DNA of 40,573 nucleotides, from assembly GCA_001464755.1 (NCBI GenBank), contig LNDR01000400.1:1-40573 (forward strand). The letters run 5' to 3'. Position numbers and translations under genes: made by a program. Every line of letters begins with the position of its first letter. Position 1 is the stretch's first letter. The notes under the pieces are model-generated. The model had not been told where the DNA came from and ran no database searches. It worked only from the letters and a program-made list of their open reading frames with translations. This stretch comes from Rhizobiales bacterium Ga0077524 (lineage in GTDB: Bacteria > Pseudomonadota > Alphaproteobacteria > Rhizobiales > Hyphomicrobiaceae). Shown here one piece after another: positions 1 to 8,158 of this stretch.

Positions 1-1223
1 CCGGCCCCGAAACGCTTCTCGATGTAGTCCTCGACGATCACCTTGAATTCCTTGGCGATGTTCGGCCCGCGCAGCGTCATCGCCTTTTTGCCGTCGATGA
101 AAACCGGCGCCGCCGGCTGCTCGCCCGTACCCGGCAGCGAGATGCCAATGTCCGAATGTTTGCTCTCGCCCGGCCCGTTCACGATGCAGCCCATCACGGC
201 GAAGTTCAGCGTCTCGACGCCGGGGTACTGCTGCCGCCACTCCGGCATACGCTCGCGGATCATGTCCTGCACGTCCTTGGCCAGCTCCTGGAACACGGCC
301 GACGTCGTGCGTCCGCACCCGGGGCATGCCGTCACGATGGGCGCGAACGAACGCAGCCCCATCGTCTGCAGCAGCTCCTGCGCCGCCCGAACCTCGAGCG
401 TGCGATCACCACCCGGCTCTGGCGTCAGCGAGAAGCGGATCGTATCGCCGATCCCCTTTTGCAGAACGATGCCCATCGCCGCCGACGACGCGACGATGCC
501 CTTCGAGCCCATGCCAGCCTCGGTCAATCCGAGATGCAACGCATAGCGGCACCGTTCGGCGAGCATCGTGTTGACGGCAATCAGGTCCTGCACCGCCGAC
601 ACCTTCGCCGACAGCACGATCCGATCGGCGCCGAGCCCCATTTCCTCCGCGCGCTCGGCCGAGAGGATCGCCGATTGCACGATCGCCTCGTGCATCACGG
701 CACGGGCCGGCTTGGGCGCCGCACTCTTGGCGTTCTCGTCCATCAGGTGCGTTAGCAGCTCTTGGTCGAGCGAGCCCCAGTTGACCCCGATCCTGACAGG
801 CTTGCCGTAGCGCAGCGCCGTTTCGACGATCGCCCCGAACTGGCGGTCCTTCTTGTCCTTGAACCCGACGTTGCCGGGGTTGATGCGCAGCTTGTCCAAC
901 GCCTCGCCGCACGCCGGATGGTCGCCGAGCAGCTTGTGGCCGTTATAATGAAAGTCGCCGACGATCGGCACCTTGACGCCGCGCTTGGCCAGCCGGTCGC
1001 GAATATGCGGCACGGCGGCCGCGGCCTCGTCCCGGTCCACCGTGATCCGGACGATCTCCGAGCCGGCCCGCGCCAGGCTGGCGATCTGGTTGGCCGTACC
1101 TTCAATGTCGGCGGTATCCGTGTTCGTCATCGACTGCACGACGATCGGGTGATCTCCCCCGATGATCACACCGCCGACGTTGACCGGCACGGATAAGCGT
1201 CGTGGGGCGATACCACTTGTCAT
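1..1223 (-). CDS. ispG: 4-hydroxy-3-methylbut-2-enyl diphosphate synthase (flavodoxin/ferredoxin), 3'-truncated by window edge
   Basis: Penultimate enzyme of the MEP isoprenoid pathway, reductively converting MEcPP to HMBPP with a [4Fe-4S] cluster in the cytoplasm. The reverse-strand translation starts [19 protein letters not shown] and continues with the family signature [19 protein letters not shown], then a TIM-barrel region. Near the C-terminus are the cluster ligands, CPGCGRT and [10 protein letters not shown] (three cysteines). About 407 codons are visible and the frame is still open at base 1, ending [10 protein letters not shown], so only a short tail is missing. The ATG at 1223 is preceded by GGAGG at suitable spacing. 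It lies 94 nt behind rpsP on the same strand, with a hairpin between them. This slot normally holds rimM and trmD, so the linkage is unusual. Identity is very secure. Confidence 0.96.
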   Translation of the reverse strand, partial: MTSGIAPRRLSVPVNVGGVIIGGDHPIVVQSMTNTDTADIEGTANQIASLARAGSEIVRITVDRDEAAAAVPHIRDRLAKRGVKVPIVGDFHYNGHKLLGDHPACGEALDKLRINPGNVGFKDKKDRQFGAIVETALRYGKPVRIGVNWGSLDQELLTHLMDENAKSAAPKPARAVMHEAIVQSAILSAERAEEMGLGADRIVLSAKVSAVQDLIAVNTMLAERCRYALHLGLTEAGMGSKGIVASSAAMGIVLQKGIGDTIRFSLTPEPGGDRTLEVRAAQELLQTMGLRSFAPIVTACPGCGRTTSAVFQELAKDVQDMIRERMPEWRQQYPGVETLNFAVMGCIVNGPGESKHSDIGISLPGTGEQPAAPVFIDGKKAMTLRGPNIAKEFKVIVEDYIEKRFGA

Positions 1224-1265
1224 CGTCGAGGGCCTCCGTCGTGGTGCGGCCGCTACATCGTCACG

Positions 1266-1294
1266 AGGCGAGGCACCATCACGATGCCTCGCCT
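1266..1294 (-). terminator. Stem-loop between rpsP and ispG
   Basis: Perfect 10-bp inverted repeat (AGGCGAGGCA at 1266-1275, TGCCTCGCCT at 1285-1294) with a 9-nt loop, 24 nt beyond the rpsP stop and 43 nt before the ispG start. There is no U-tract after the stem in the direction of transcription, so it may be an RNA 3'-end stabiliser or attenuator rather than a true intrinsic terminator. Confidence 0.45.
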
Positions 1295-1317
1295 GCAGCA
1301 CGGATGTGACAACCGTA

Positions 1318-1686
1318 TTACGCCGCACTCTCGCCCGACTCGGTGGCAGCCTTCGCCTTCTCGGCAGCGGCGGCCTCGCGCTCCAGACGCTTCTTGCCGG
1401 GCTTTGCCTTCTCGGGGTTGCTCTTCGCCGTGCGCTTGATGATGCCGGCCTTGTCGAGGAACCGGGCGACGCGGTCGGTCGGTTGCGCTCCGACGGAGAT
1501 CCAGTGCTTGGCGCGATCGAGGTCGATCTTCACCCGGTCGGCGTGGTCCTTGGGCAGCATCGGATTGTGCGTGCCGATCTGCTCGATGTAGCGGCCATCG
1601 CGCGGCGCAGTCGCTTCGGCGACGACGATGTAATAGTAGGGCTTCTTCTTGGTGCCGCCACGTGACAGCCGGATCTTCACTGACAT
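1318..1686 (-). CDS. rpsP: 30S ribosomal protein S16
   Basis: Small-subunit ribosomal protein, 122 aa. The start [20 protein letters not shown] is the classic bS16 N-terminus, followed by [15 protein letters not shown] and a [12 protein letters not shown] segment. The C-terminal 40 residues (from about [12 protein letters not shown]) form a Lys/Ala/Glu-rich tail typical of alphaproteobacterial S16, longer than the E. coli protein of about 82 residues. The ATG at 1686 has AGGAGAG directly upstream. The gene follows the GNAT gene with a 14-nt gap, so ffh, GNAT and rpsP are probably one transcript. rimM, trmD and rplS, which normally follow rpsP, are absent; ispG comes next instead. Confidence 0.97.
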   Translation of the reverse strand: MSVKIRLSRGGTKKKPYYYIVVAEATAPRDGRYIEQIGTHNPMLPKDHADRVKIDLDRAKHWISVGAQPTDRVARFLDKAGIIKRTAKSNPEKAKPGKKRLEREAAAAEKAKAATESGESAA

Positions 1687-1700
1687 CTTTCTCTCCTGGT

Positions 1701-2234
1701 CTAAGCGTTGTGTTGGTTGATGGTTTGCGGTGATGCGGGATGCCGGTGGATGCCCACCGTCTGCCCGCGCAGTGTCTGCTCTCCGTCGGGACGTGCGCCA
1801 AGACGCTCGGCGACACGGCGGGAGGCATGATTGTCCGGATGGATGAGGCTGATCGCCGTGGACCACCCGAGCGTGCGGTAGGCCCAATCGCGTGCCGCGC
1901 CGGCCGCCTCTGTCGCGTAGCCCTTGCCGTGGAAGTCGGCGCAAAGCCCCCACATGATCTCCGGCTCGGGCCAGCCGTGGGGGAACCACGCGCCGGCATA
2001 CCCAGCGAAGCGAGCCGACGATCGCTCCTCGATCGCGAACGGTCCGTATCCTTGCAGCACCCACTGGCCCGCAAGCGTAGCCAATCGCCGCCACGCGTCA
2101 TCGGCGCCGATGACGCCGCCGAGGAAGCGCGTTGTGCGCTCGCTGGCGAAGTACGCGGCGAAGTCACGGTGATCGCTGGCGCGAAACGCACGCAGGCGGA
2201 CGCGCGCCGTATCGATGGTGGGGATGTCGATCAT
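1701..2234 (-). CDS. GNAT family N-acetyltransferase (RimJ/RimL-like)
   Basis: Predicted cytoplasmic acetyl-CoA-dependent N-acetyltransferase, 177 aa. It opens with the RimJ/RimL-type pattern [20 protein letters not shown]. It carries the acetyl-CoA pyrophosphate-binding loop at [14 protein letters not shown] (R/Q-x-x-G-x-G/A type), preceded by a beta-strand [10 protein letters not shown], and ends with the usual [15 protein letters not shown] segment. The start codon overlaps the ffh stop (ATGA at 2231-2234), which implies translational coupling, and rpsP follows 14 nt later. The substrate is unknown. RimJ/RimI/RimL enzymes acetylate ribosomal-protein N-termini, so a role in ribosome modification fits this position but is inference only. 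Confidence 0.88.
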   Translation of the reverse strand: MIDIPTIDTARVRLRAFRASDHRDFAAYFASERTTRFLGGVIGADDAWRRLATLAGQWVLQGYGPFAIEERSSARFAGYAGAWFPHGWPEPEIMWGLCADFHGKGYATEAAGAARDWAYRTLGWSTAISLIHPDNHASRRVAERLGARPDGEQTLRGQTVGIHRHPASPQTINQHNA

Positions 2235-3847
2235 TTCTTCTTCCCCGGTAATCCGGGAAGCCGCGGCATGGCCCCGCCCCCGAGACCAGGCAGGCCCGGC
2301 AGGCGCAGCCCACCGGCAAGTCCGGGCAACGGACCTTTCGCCGGAGCGGGTTTCGCACCGCTCTTGCCGCCGGCACCGGGCAACATCTCGCGCACCTCCG
2401 GTGGAAGCTGCTCGAGCGCCTTGGGGTCCATCCGCGCCAGCTCGCCCTGCATCCGCTCGAGCTCCGCTGCACTCGGCGCGCCACCCATGCCGCCGCCGCC
2501 GAGCCCGAGCGCACCGGCCATGCGTTGCATCATGCCCCGGTTGTTGCCCATCATTTTCATCATGTCCGCCATCTGGCGGTGCATCTTGATGAGCCGGTTG
2601 ACGTCCTCGACCTTCGTCCCCGATCCGGCCGCGATGCGCCGCTTGCGCTTGGCGTCGAGCGCCTTCGGGTTGCGCCGCTCGAACGCGGTCATCGACGAGA
2701 TGATGGCGCCCTGCCGCTTGATCACGCGGTCGTCGAGATTCGCCGCCTTCATCTGCTCCTTCATCTTGCCCATGCCGGGCAGCATGCCCATCACGCCGCC
2801 CATGCCGCCGAGCTTCTGCATCTGCTTGAGCTGCTCACCGAGGTCCTCGAGATCGAAGGCGCCCTTGCGCATCTTGCGCGCGATCTCTTGCGCCTTTTCG
2901 ACGTCGAGGTTCTCGGCTGCCTTCTCGACGAGGCTGACCACGTCGCCCATGCCGAGGATGCGCGAGGCGACGCGACTCGGGTGGAAGTCCTCGAGCGCAT
3001 CCCATCGCTCTCCGACGCCCATCAGCTTGATCGGCTTGCCCGTCACCGCCCGCATCGAAAGCGCAGCGCCGCCACGCCCGTCGCCATCGACGCGCGTCAG
3101 CACGATGCCGGTCACGCCGACCCGCGCGTCGAACGCTTTTGCCGTGTTCACTGCGTCCTGGCCGGTCAGCGCGTCGGCCACGAGCAGCACCTCGTGCGGC
3201 TCCACCATCGTCTTGACCTGGGCGACCTCGCCCATCAGCTCCTCGTCGATGGTCGTGCGGCCGGCCGTGTCGAAGATGATCACGTCGTAGCCGCCGAGCC
3301 GTGCCGCCTCCTGGGCCCGCCGCGCGATCTGCAAAGGCGTCTGCCCGGCGACGATCGGCAGCGTCTCCACCTCGACCTGGGTGCCGAGCACGCGCAACTG
3401 CTCCTGCGCCGCCGGCCGCCGCGTATCGAGCGACGCCATCAGCACTTTCTTCTTGTCGCGCGTCTTCAGCCTGTAGGCGATCTTGGCCGTGGTCGTCGTC
3501 TTGCCCGAGCCCTGCAGACCGACCATCAGAATGCCGACCGGCGGAGCCGCCATCAGGTCGATCGGCTCGGCATCGGAGCCGAGCATGGCGACCAGCTCGT
3601 CATTGACGATCTTGACGACCATCTGGCCCGGCCTGATCGACCGCAGAACCACCGCGCCGACAGCCTTGGCGCGTACTTTGTCGGTGAACGAGCGCACCAC
3701 GTCGAGCGCCACATCGGCCTCGAGCAGTGCCCTGCGAACCTCGCGCATCGCCTCGTTGACATCGCTCTCCGACAGCGAACCGCGACCGGTCAGCTTGTCG
3801 AAAACGCCGCTGAGGCGGGTCGACAGCGATTGAAACAGCTCGGCCAT
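2231..3847 (-). CDS. ffh: Signal recognition particle protein Ffh (SRP54)
   Basis: SRP GTPase that binds 4.5S RNA and the signal sequence of nascent membrane proteins and docks with FtsY; 538 aa. The N domain is residues 1-95. The G domain has GLQGSGKTTTTAK (110-122, P-loop), DTRRPAAQEQL (141-151), DTAGRTT (193-199) and TRVDGDGRGGAA. The methionine-rich M domain contains KQMQKLGGMGGVMGMLPGMG and the MHRQMADMMKMMGNNRGMM segment, which binds RNA and signal peptide. A Gly/Pro/Lys-rich C-terminal tail (about residues 490-538, ending GKKK) makes it longer than E. coli Ffh (453 aa); such tails occur in alphaproteobacteria. The stop overlaps the GNAT start. A 10-bp inverted repeat lies 28 nt upstream of the start. 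Confidence 0.97.
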   Translation of the reverse strand: MAELFQSLSTRLSGVFDKLTGRGSLSESDVNEAMREVRRALLEADVALDVVRSFTDKVRAKAVGAVVLRSIRPGQMVVKIVNDELVAMLGSDAEPIDLMAAPPVGILMVGLQGSGKTTTTAKIAYRLKTRDKKKVLMASLDTRRPAAQEQLRVLGTQVEVETLPIVAGQTPLQIARRAQEAARLGGYDVIIFDTAGRTTIDEELMGEVAQVKTMVEPHEVLLVADALTGQDAVNTAKAFDARVGVTGIVLTRVDGDGRGGAALSMRAVTGKPIKLMGVGERWDALEDFHPSRVASRILGMGDVVSLVEKAAENLDVEKAQEIARKMRKGAFDLEDLGEQLKQMQKLGGMGGVMGMLPGMGKMKEQMKAANLDDRVIKRQGAIISSMTAFERRNPKALDAKRKRRIAAGSGTKVEDVNRLIKMHRQMADMMKMMGNNRGMMQRMAGALGLGGGGMGGAPSAAELERMQGELARMDPKALEQLPPEVREMLPGAGGKSGAKPAPAKGPLPGLAGGLRLPGLPGLGGGAMPRLPGLPGKKK

Positions 3848-3874
3848 AGGTCTCAGGCTCCCGGTGTTCCGGTT

Positions 3875-3910
3875 GGCGCTATCGTCGGGGCAGGCGCTGG
3901 CGATAGCGCC
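3875..3910. repeat. 10-bp perfect inverted repeat upstream of ffh
   Basis: GGCGCTATCG (3875-3884) and CGATAGCGCC (3901-3910) are perfect reverse complements around a 16-nt loop. The sequence from 3893 to 3910 can instead fold as a smaller hairpin (GGCGCT / AGCGCC), so two exclusive foldings exist. It sits between the GST stop (3939) and the ffh start (3847). It could be a GST terminator stem without a U-tract, or an element in the ffh leader. Confidence 0.5.
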
Positions 3911-3938
3911 GCACGCCCGGCGATCGTCTAAGTGGAGG

Positions 3939-4583
3939 TCAAGCGCCGTCCACCAGCATCGGCTTGAAATCGATCATCACGTGTTGGCGATAGGCAGGCC
4001 TGGCCATCAGTCGCTCGTACCAGGCGTCGACATTGGGCAGCGACGGGCGCGGCAGCTTCAGGTTGAAGTACCGGTACATCAGCGTGCCGACCGCCACGTC
4101 GGCGATGGTCGGGTGCTCGGCCACGATATAGGCCCGCCCCGCGAGCTGACGGTTGAGGACGTCGAGCTTCTGTCCGACCCGTCGCGCGGCTGCGTCCACG
4201 GCGGCCACGTCGCGCGATTTCGCGGGCGTGCGCACGAGCTGCAGGAAGCACGTCGTGATGATGTCGCTGTAGAGCGATGTCAGTGACCAGTCCATCCAGG
4301 CGTCCGCTTTGGCAAACGTCATTTCGTCGGCCGGCGACAGGGTGCCTCGCCCATACCTCTGCGAAAGATGGCGGACGATGGCATTCGACTCCCACAGGAT
4401 GAATCCGTTGTCGTCGATCGTCGGCACCAGCCGATTGGGGTTGAGCATGCCGTATTCGGGCGTATCGAGCTTGCCGAACGGTCCGCCGACGTCGTAGCGC
4501 TCGTGCGGAAGTCCCAGCTCTCCAACGGCAAACATGACCTTTTGCACGTTGATCGATGTATTCCGTCCCCAGACCTTGAGCAT
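3939..4583 (-). CDS. Glutathione S-transferase family protein
   Basis: Cytosolic GST-fold protein of 214 aa that probably conjugates or reduces substrates with glutathione. The N-terminal thioredoxin-like domain (residues 1-80) reads MLKVWGRNTSINVQKVMFAV, with the glutathione-binding cis-proline in VPTIDD (53-58) and the gamma-glutamyl contact ESNAI (65-69). The all-helical C-terminal domain includes the N-capping-type motif TIADVAVGTLMYRY. The GRNTSxNVQKV start resembles theta/beta-like bacterial GSTs, with Ser/Thr near the active site rather than Tyr. I chose the ATG at 4583 because an AGGA site lies 6-7 nt upstream; an in-frame start 25 codons earlier adds a stretch unlike any GST. ffh follows 91 nt downstream. 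Substrate unknown. Confidence 0.9.
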   Translation of the reverse strand: MLKVWGRNTSINVQKVMFAVGELGLPHERYDVGGPFGKLDTPEYGMLNPNRLVPTIDDNGFILWESNAIVRHLSQRYGRGTLSPADEMTFAKADAWMDWSLTSLYSDIITTCFLQLVRTPAKSRDVAAVDAAARRVGQKLDVLNRQLAGRAYIVAEHPTIADVAVGTLMYRYFNLKLPRPSLPNVDAWYERLMARPAYRQHVMIDFKPMLVDGA

Positions 4584-4700
4584 TCCAAGTCCTCGATAGA
4601 GCCACGCCACAGCGTGCGAGTAGAACGCCTGATTGTGGCAGGCGCAACACGATGGCAAGGCCTCCGGTCCAAATCATTGCGACGTCAAAATGCATATGGC

Positions 4701-4728
4701 GTCCGCAAGCGAGCCTTCGCTGGCGGAC
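4701..4728. repeat. Hairpin in the GST/aminotransferase intergenic region
   Basis: GTCCGC-a-AGCGA (4701-4712) pairs with TCGCT-g-GCGGAC (4717-4728) around a GCCT tetraloop; 11 of 12 positions pair, and C4700/G4729 extends the stem. No U-tract follows on either strand. It may be an operator-like dyad or a small structured RNA element. Confidence 0.45.
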
Positions 4729-4962
4729 GTTGACCGCGGCGACGAAAGGGCTATGCCCACCCATCCGATGCGGTTGCTCTGGTCGCAGTGATCCAGATAT
4801 TGCCGCGCAACATGGTCGAGTGTTGCCGCGATGTCAACGCCTTGCGGGGCGGCAGCGCGGCTATTCGGGCGCTTGGCCTGACGTCCCGCTCCCGATTTCC
4901 CTGTACCACGGCATTCCGCATCCATAATCTGCGCGCACCCAGACTTTAAGCAACCGCGGTCC

Positions 4963-5016
4963 GGCAGTCCCAATCCCCCGCCAGTTCCCAATCCCCCGGC
5001 AGTCCCAATACCAAGG
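4963..5016 (+). repeat. Three imperfect 18-nt tandem repeats abutting the aminotransferase SD site
   Basis: Three consecutive 18-nt units begin at 4963 (GGCAGTCCCAATCCCCCG), 4981 (CCAGTTCCCAATCCCCCG) and 4999 (GCAGTCCCAATACCAAGG). The core CAGT(C/T)CCAAT(C/A)CC is kept in all three. The third unit runs into the AAGGAGAG ribosome-binding site of the gene starting at 5027, so the array occupies the 5' leader. Confidence 0.55.
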
Positions 5017-5026
5017 AGAGCACGTA

Positions 5027-6439
5027 ATGGACGACGCTCAGAGGAATTTCCCGCTCGAGGACATCGATCGCGAGTGCCTGTTCCACCCCAACACGTCGAT
5101 CGCCGACCACATGAAGAAGGGACCGGTGATCTTCTCCGACGGCAGGGGAGTCCGCGTTCGCGACCAGACGGGACGCGACATCATCGATTGCGGCGCCGGC
5201 CTCTGGTGCGTCAATATCGGCTATGGCCGGCCCGAGATGGCCGAGGCCGCCAAGAAGGCCGTCGAAAGCCTAGCCTATCATCACATCTTCGGTGGCGCCT
5301 CGAACGAGCCGGCCATCCGCCTCGCTGAACGTGTTCTCAAGTTGTTTCACGAAAAATCCGATGCCCCACACCTCTCGAAGGTGTTCTTCGGCATGGGCGG
5401 CTCGGACGCGAACGACACCAACTACAAGCTGGTCCGCTACTACAACCATCTTCGCGGCAAGCCCGAGAAAAAGAAGTTCATCTCGCGCCTGGGTGGCTAC
5501 CACGGCCTCACCTTCGCCGCCGCGAGCCTCACCGGCATCCCCGTCTATCACAAGGCGTGGGACCTCCCGATGCACGACGTCATCCATGTCTCGTGCCCGC
5601 ATTTCTATCGGTTCGGTAAGGCCGGCGAGAGCGAGGAGCAGTTCACCGACCGGCTGATCGCCGAGATCGAGGGCGTCATCAAGCGCGAGGGCGCCGAGAC
5701 GATCGGCGCATTCATCGCCGAGCCGATCATGGGGACCGGCGGCGTGCTCATCCCGCCCAAGGGCTATTTCGAGAAGCTGCAGCCGCTCCTTCAGCGACAC
5801 GACATCCTATTCGTCGCTGACGAGGTGATCACTGGCTTCGGGCGGACGGGCCACTGGTTCGCGACCGGCGGCATGAAGCTGAAGCCCGACATCGTCACGC
5901 TGGCGAAGGGCATTACCAGTGCCTACTTCCCAGTCTCCGCATCCGTCATCTCGTCGAAGATCTGGGATGTGCTCGCCGCTGCGTCGCCCGAGTTTGGCCC
6001 CGTCATGCACGGCTTCACCTATTCGGGCCACCCGGTCGGCGCCTCGCTCGGCCTCGTCAACATTGACATCATGGAGCGCGACGGTCTGGTCCAGCAGGCG
6101 GCCGAGGTCGGCCCCTATTTCCTGAAGATCCTGCGCGAGCGGATCGGCAACCATCCCTTCATCGGCGACGTCCGCGGCGAAGGCCAGATGATAGCCGCCG
6201 AGCTGGTGGCGGATAAGGCGACCAAGCGCTTCTTCGACCCGAAGGTCGGCGCTCACCGTGTGCTGGCCGCCAAGGCCTTCGAGAATGGCGTGCTGTCGCG
6301 CGCACTGCCCTACATCGAGGTCACGTCGTTCTCGCCGCCGCTGTCGATGACCAGGGCCGAGGCTGACGAGGCCGCCGAGCGCTACACGAAGGCGCTGACC
6401 GAGTGCACCGACGATCTCGCCAAACTGGCGAAGGCGTAG
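5027..6439 (+). CDS. Class III pyridoxal-phosphate aminotransferase (omega-amino acid:pyruvate type)
   Basis: PLP enzyme of fold type I, 470 aa, cytoplasmic. It transfers an amino group from an omega-amino acid or amine to pyruvate or another oxo-acid. Visible elements are the N-terminal cap [20 protein letters not shown], phosphate-binding GGSDAND (124-130), the ring-stacking aromatic in GGYHG (Y158), AEPIMGTGG (231-239), the PLP-N1 aspartate in [12 protein letters not shown] (D265) and Schiff-base lysine K294 in [10 protein letters not shown]. The [20 protein letters not shown] stretch resembles omega-transaminases such as the Vibrio fluvialis enzyme more than ornithine or GABA aminotransferases. 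A strong SD (AAGGAG) precedes the ATG. It stands alone; pyk converges from the other side. Exact amine donor undetermined. Confidence 0.92.
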   Translation: MDDAQRNFPLEDIDRECLFHPNTSIADHMKKGPVIFSDGRGVRVRDQTGRDIIDCGAGLWCVNIGYGRPEMAEAAKKAVESLAYHHIFGGASNEPAIRLAERVLKLFHEKSDAPHLSKVFFGMGGSDANDTNYKLVRYYNHLRGKPEKKKFISRLGGYHGLTFAAASLTGIPVYHKAWDLPMHDVIHVSCPHFYRFGKAGESEEQFTDRLIAEIEGVIKREGAETIGAFIAEPIMGTGGVLIPPKGYFEKLQPLLQRHDILFVADEVITGFGRTGHWFATGGMKLKPDIVTLAKGITSAYFPVSASVISSKIWDVLAAASPEFGPVMHGFTYSGHPVGASLGLVNIDIMERDGLVQQAAEVGPYFLKILRERIGNHPFIGDVRGEGQMIAAELVADKATKRFFDPKVGAHRVLAAKAFENGVLSRALPYIEVTSFSPPLSMTRAEADEAAERYTKALTECTDDLAKLAKA

Positions 6440-6480
6440 GCCTTATCGGGAAGCCCCGGATGCGTGCCTATCGTGCCGGA

Positions 6481-6595
6481 CCCGTCCCCCTCCCCCACTG
6501 TGGGGAGGGGGACGGGGTGGGTGCCTGATCCACCACGCGCCTTCCTGCCGGTCCGCGCGTCCTCTCCCCTTGGGGAGTGGGTTAGGGGGAGGGGG
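6481..6595. repeat. C/G-rich palindromic repeat pair between converging genes
   Basis: The first unit is a perfect 15-bp stem (CCCGTCCCCCTCCCC at 6481-6495, GGGGAGGGGGACGGG at 6502-6516) with a CACTGT loop. A second unit at 6561-6595 has a CTCCCC-TT-GGGGAG hairpin followed by a G-rich tail GTTAGGGGGAGGGGG. The same stem plus GTTAGGGG tail recurs at 31538-31577, so this is a dispersed intergenic repeat family. It lies between the converging aminotransferase and pyk genes and could also act as a two-way transcription block, although no U-tract is present. Confidence 0.7.
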
Positions 6596-6628
6596 CCGAT
6601 AGCGAGTCCAGACGTCCGCCGGCTGACA

Positions 6629-8041
6629 TCAAATCCGAACCACCCGCACGTTGTTCGTCGACCCTTGCCGGCCAACCGGGAAACCCGCGATGATCACGAT
6701 GCGGTCTCCAATCGCGGCGAACCCCTCCTCCAAGGCATGCGCCTTGGCGCGTTCCACCATGTCGTCGTAGCTCGTGATTTCGGCGGTGACGACGCTGTGG
6801 TTGCCCCAGAGCAGGGCGAGCTGTCGGGCCGTGAGCGCGGTCGGTGACAGGCTCAGGATCGGGACTTTCGGTCTCTTCCGAGCGGCCCGCATCGACGTCG
6901 TCCCGCTGGCCGTATAGGCGACGATCGCTGTCGCCCCGATGGCGTCGGCGATATCTGCCGCTGCCGCGGCGACAGCATGCGGCGTTGTGCTTTCCGGGCT
7001 AGGCTGCAGCGCATCGATGATCGACCGGTAGAGCTTGTGCGTCTCGGTATGCTCGATGATCCGGTTCATCATCGATACCGCCTCGACCGGCCAGTCGCCC
7101 GAGGCGCTCTCGGCCGAGAGCATGACGGCGTCCGCACTGTCGTAGATCGCCGTCGCCACGTCCGAGGCCTCGGCGCGCGTTGGCGACGGTGACTTGATCA
7201 TCGATTCGAGCATCTGTGTCGCTACCACCACCGGCTTGCCGGCATGCCGGCAGAGCCGAATCAGTTCCTTCTGCCGGCCTGGTACGTCCTCCGGCGGGAT
7301 CTCCACGCCGAGGTCGCCGCGCGCCACCATCACGGCATCCACCAGCGCGATGATGTCATCCATCCGTCCGAGCGCCGCCGGCTTCTCGATCTTGGCCATG
7401 ACTCCGGCCCGACCTTTGATCAGCGCCTGCGCCTCGATCACGTCCGACGGCCGCTGCACGAACGATAGAGCCACCCAATCGACGCCCATGTCGAGCCCGA
7501 ACGCCAGGTCCTCGCGGTCTTTCGGCGTCAGCGGCGAGATGGCGAGCTCGGTCTGCGGCAGGTTCACGCCTTTGCGGTCGGACAGCAGCCCGCCCACTAC
7601 GATACGCGCGCGGATCCGATCGCTCTCGCAGCCGATGCACTCGAGCTGTAGCTTCCCGTCATCGATCATGATGCGGTGGCCCGGCATCATGTTCTCGAAC
7701 ACTTCCGGATGCGGCAGCGCGACCGATTTCGCATCGCCCGGCTCGCGGTCGAGCCGGAACTCGAGTTCCTCTCCCCTGACCAGTGTCACCGGTCCGGCTT
7801 TCAGCGTGCCGATGCGGATTTTAGGCCCCTGCAGGTCCTGCAGAATGCCGATCGGCCGGCCCTTCTTTGCCTCGAGCGCGCGAATGATGTCCAGCCGCTG
7901 CTTGTGATCCTCGCGCGTGCCGTGACTGAAATTCAGTCGAAACACATCGGCACCGGCATCGAACAGCTTTTCGATCATCGCCGGATCGGAGCTGGCCGGA
8001 CCCAGGGTCGCGATGATCTTGGCTTTGCGTTCTCGGCGCAT
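6629..8041 (-). CDS. pyk: Pyruvate kinase
   Basis: Final glycolytic enzyme, phosphoenolpyruvate + ADP to pyruvate + ATP; 470 aa, cytoplasmic. The start MRRERKAKIIATLGPASSDP is typical and is followed by FRLNFSHG, QDLQGPKIRIG, the active-site MAKIEKP lysine, VARGDLGVEIP (metal and PEP binding), ATQMLESM and SAESASGDWP. The C-terminal allosteric-type domain is present, ending STNNVRVVRI. In LQGPKIR, Leu-Gln-Lys replace the Thr-Lys-Glu of muscle enzyme positions 113, 114 and 117, which is the pattern associated with K+-independent pyruvate kinases. The start at 8041 has GGAG 8 nt upstream; an upstream in-frame codon adds 18 atypical residues. The gene converges on the aminotransferase gene. Confidence 0.96.
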   Translation of the reverse strand: MRRERKAKIIATLGPASSDPAMIEKLFDAGADVFRLNFSHGTREDHKQRLDIIRALEAKKGRPIGILQDLQGPKIRIGTLKAGPVTLVRGEELEFRLDREPGDAKSVALPHPEVFENMMPGHRIMIDDGKLQLECIGCESDRIRARIVVGGLLSDRKGVNLPQTELAISPLTPKDREDLAFGLDMGVDWVALSFVQRPSDVIEAQALIKGRAGVMAKIEKPAALGRMDDIIALVDAVMVARGDLGVEIPPEDVPGRQKELIRLCRHAGKPVVVATQMLESMIKSPSPTRAEASDVATAIYDSADAVMLSAESASGDWPVEAVSMMNRIIEHTETHKLYRSIIDALQPSPESTTPHAVAAAAADIADAIGATAIVAYTASGTTSMRAARKRPKVPILSLSPTALTARQLALLWGNHSVVTAEITSYDDMVERAKAHALEEGFAAIGDRIVIIAGFPVGRQGSTNNVRVVRI

Positions 8042-8158
8042 GCGCGGGTCTCCGGACGATGGTTGCAGTTGTTGGTCCGGCGCTTTCGGTAGCACGCTTC
8101 GATGTCACCCGCTAATGCCCCTGCCACGCGACGGCAGCGCCTTGCGCCAGTCTCTCGG

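Larger units (their letters stand above)
4584..5026. other. 443-nt divergent intergenic region (GST / aminotransferase)
   Basis: No gene is supported here. A 105-codon reverse-strand frame (4674-4991) has no recognisable motif and no good ribosome-binding site. The region holds an 11-bp interrupted hairpin (4701-4728) and a short imperfect tandem repeat next to the aminotransferase SD site (4963-5016). Promoters for both flanking genes must lie here, but no convincing -35/-10 pair stood out. Confidence 0.6.

Noticed and set aside
1740-3931. Long plus-strand frames (516 and 468 codons) over ffh
   Set aside because: Antisense shadows of ffh and the GNAT gene; low-complexity His/Arg/Leu or Ser/Pro composition.
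4674-4991. 105-codon reverse frame in the GST/aminotransferase gap
   Set aside because: No recognisable domain, no SD, and it overlaps the hairpin and tandem repeat.
6440-6628. Intrinsic terminator call for the first palindrome after the aminotransferase
   Set aside because: The 15-bp stem is strong but no U-run follows on either strand and related copies occur elsewhere, so it is listed as a repeat.
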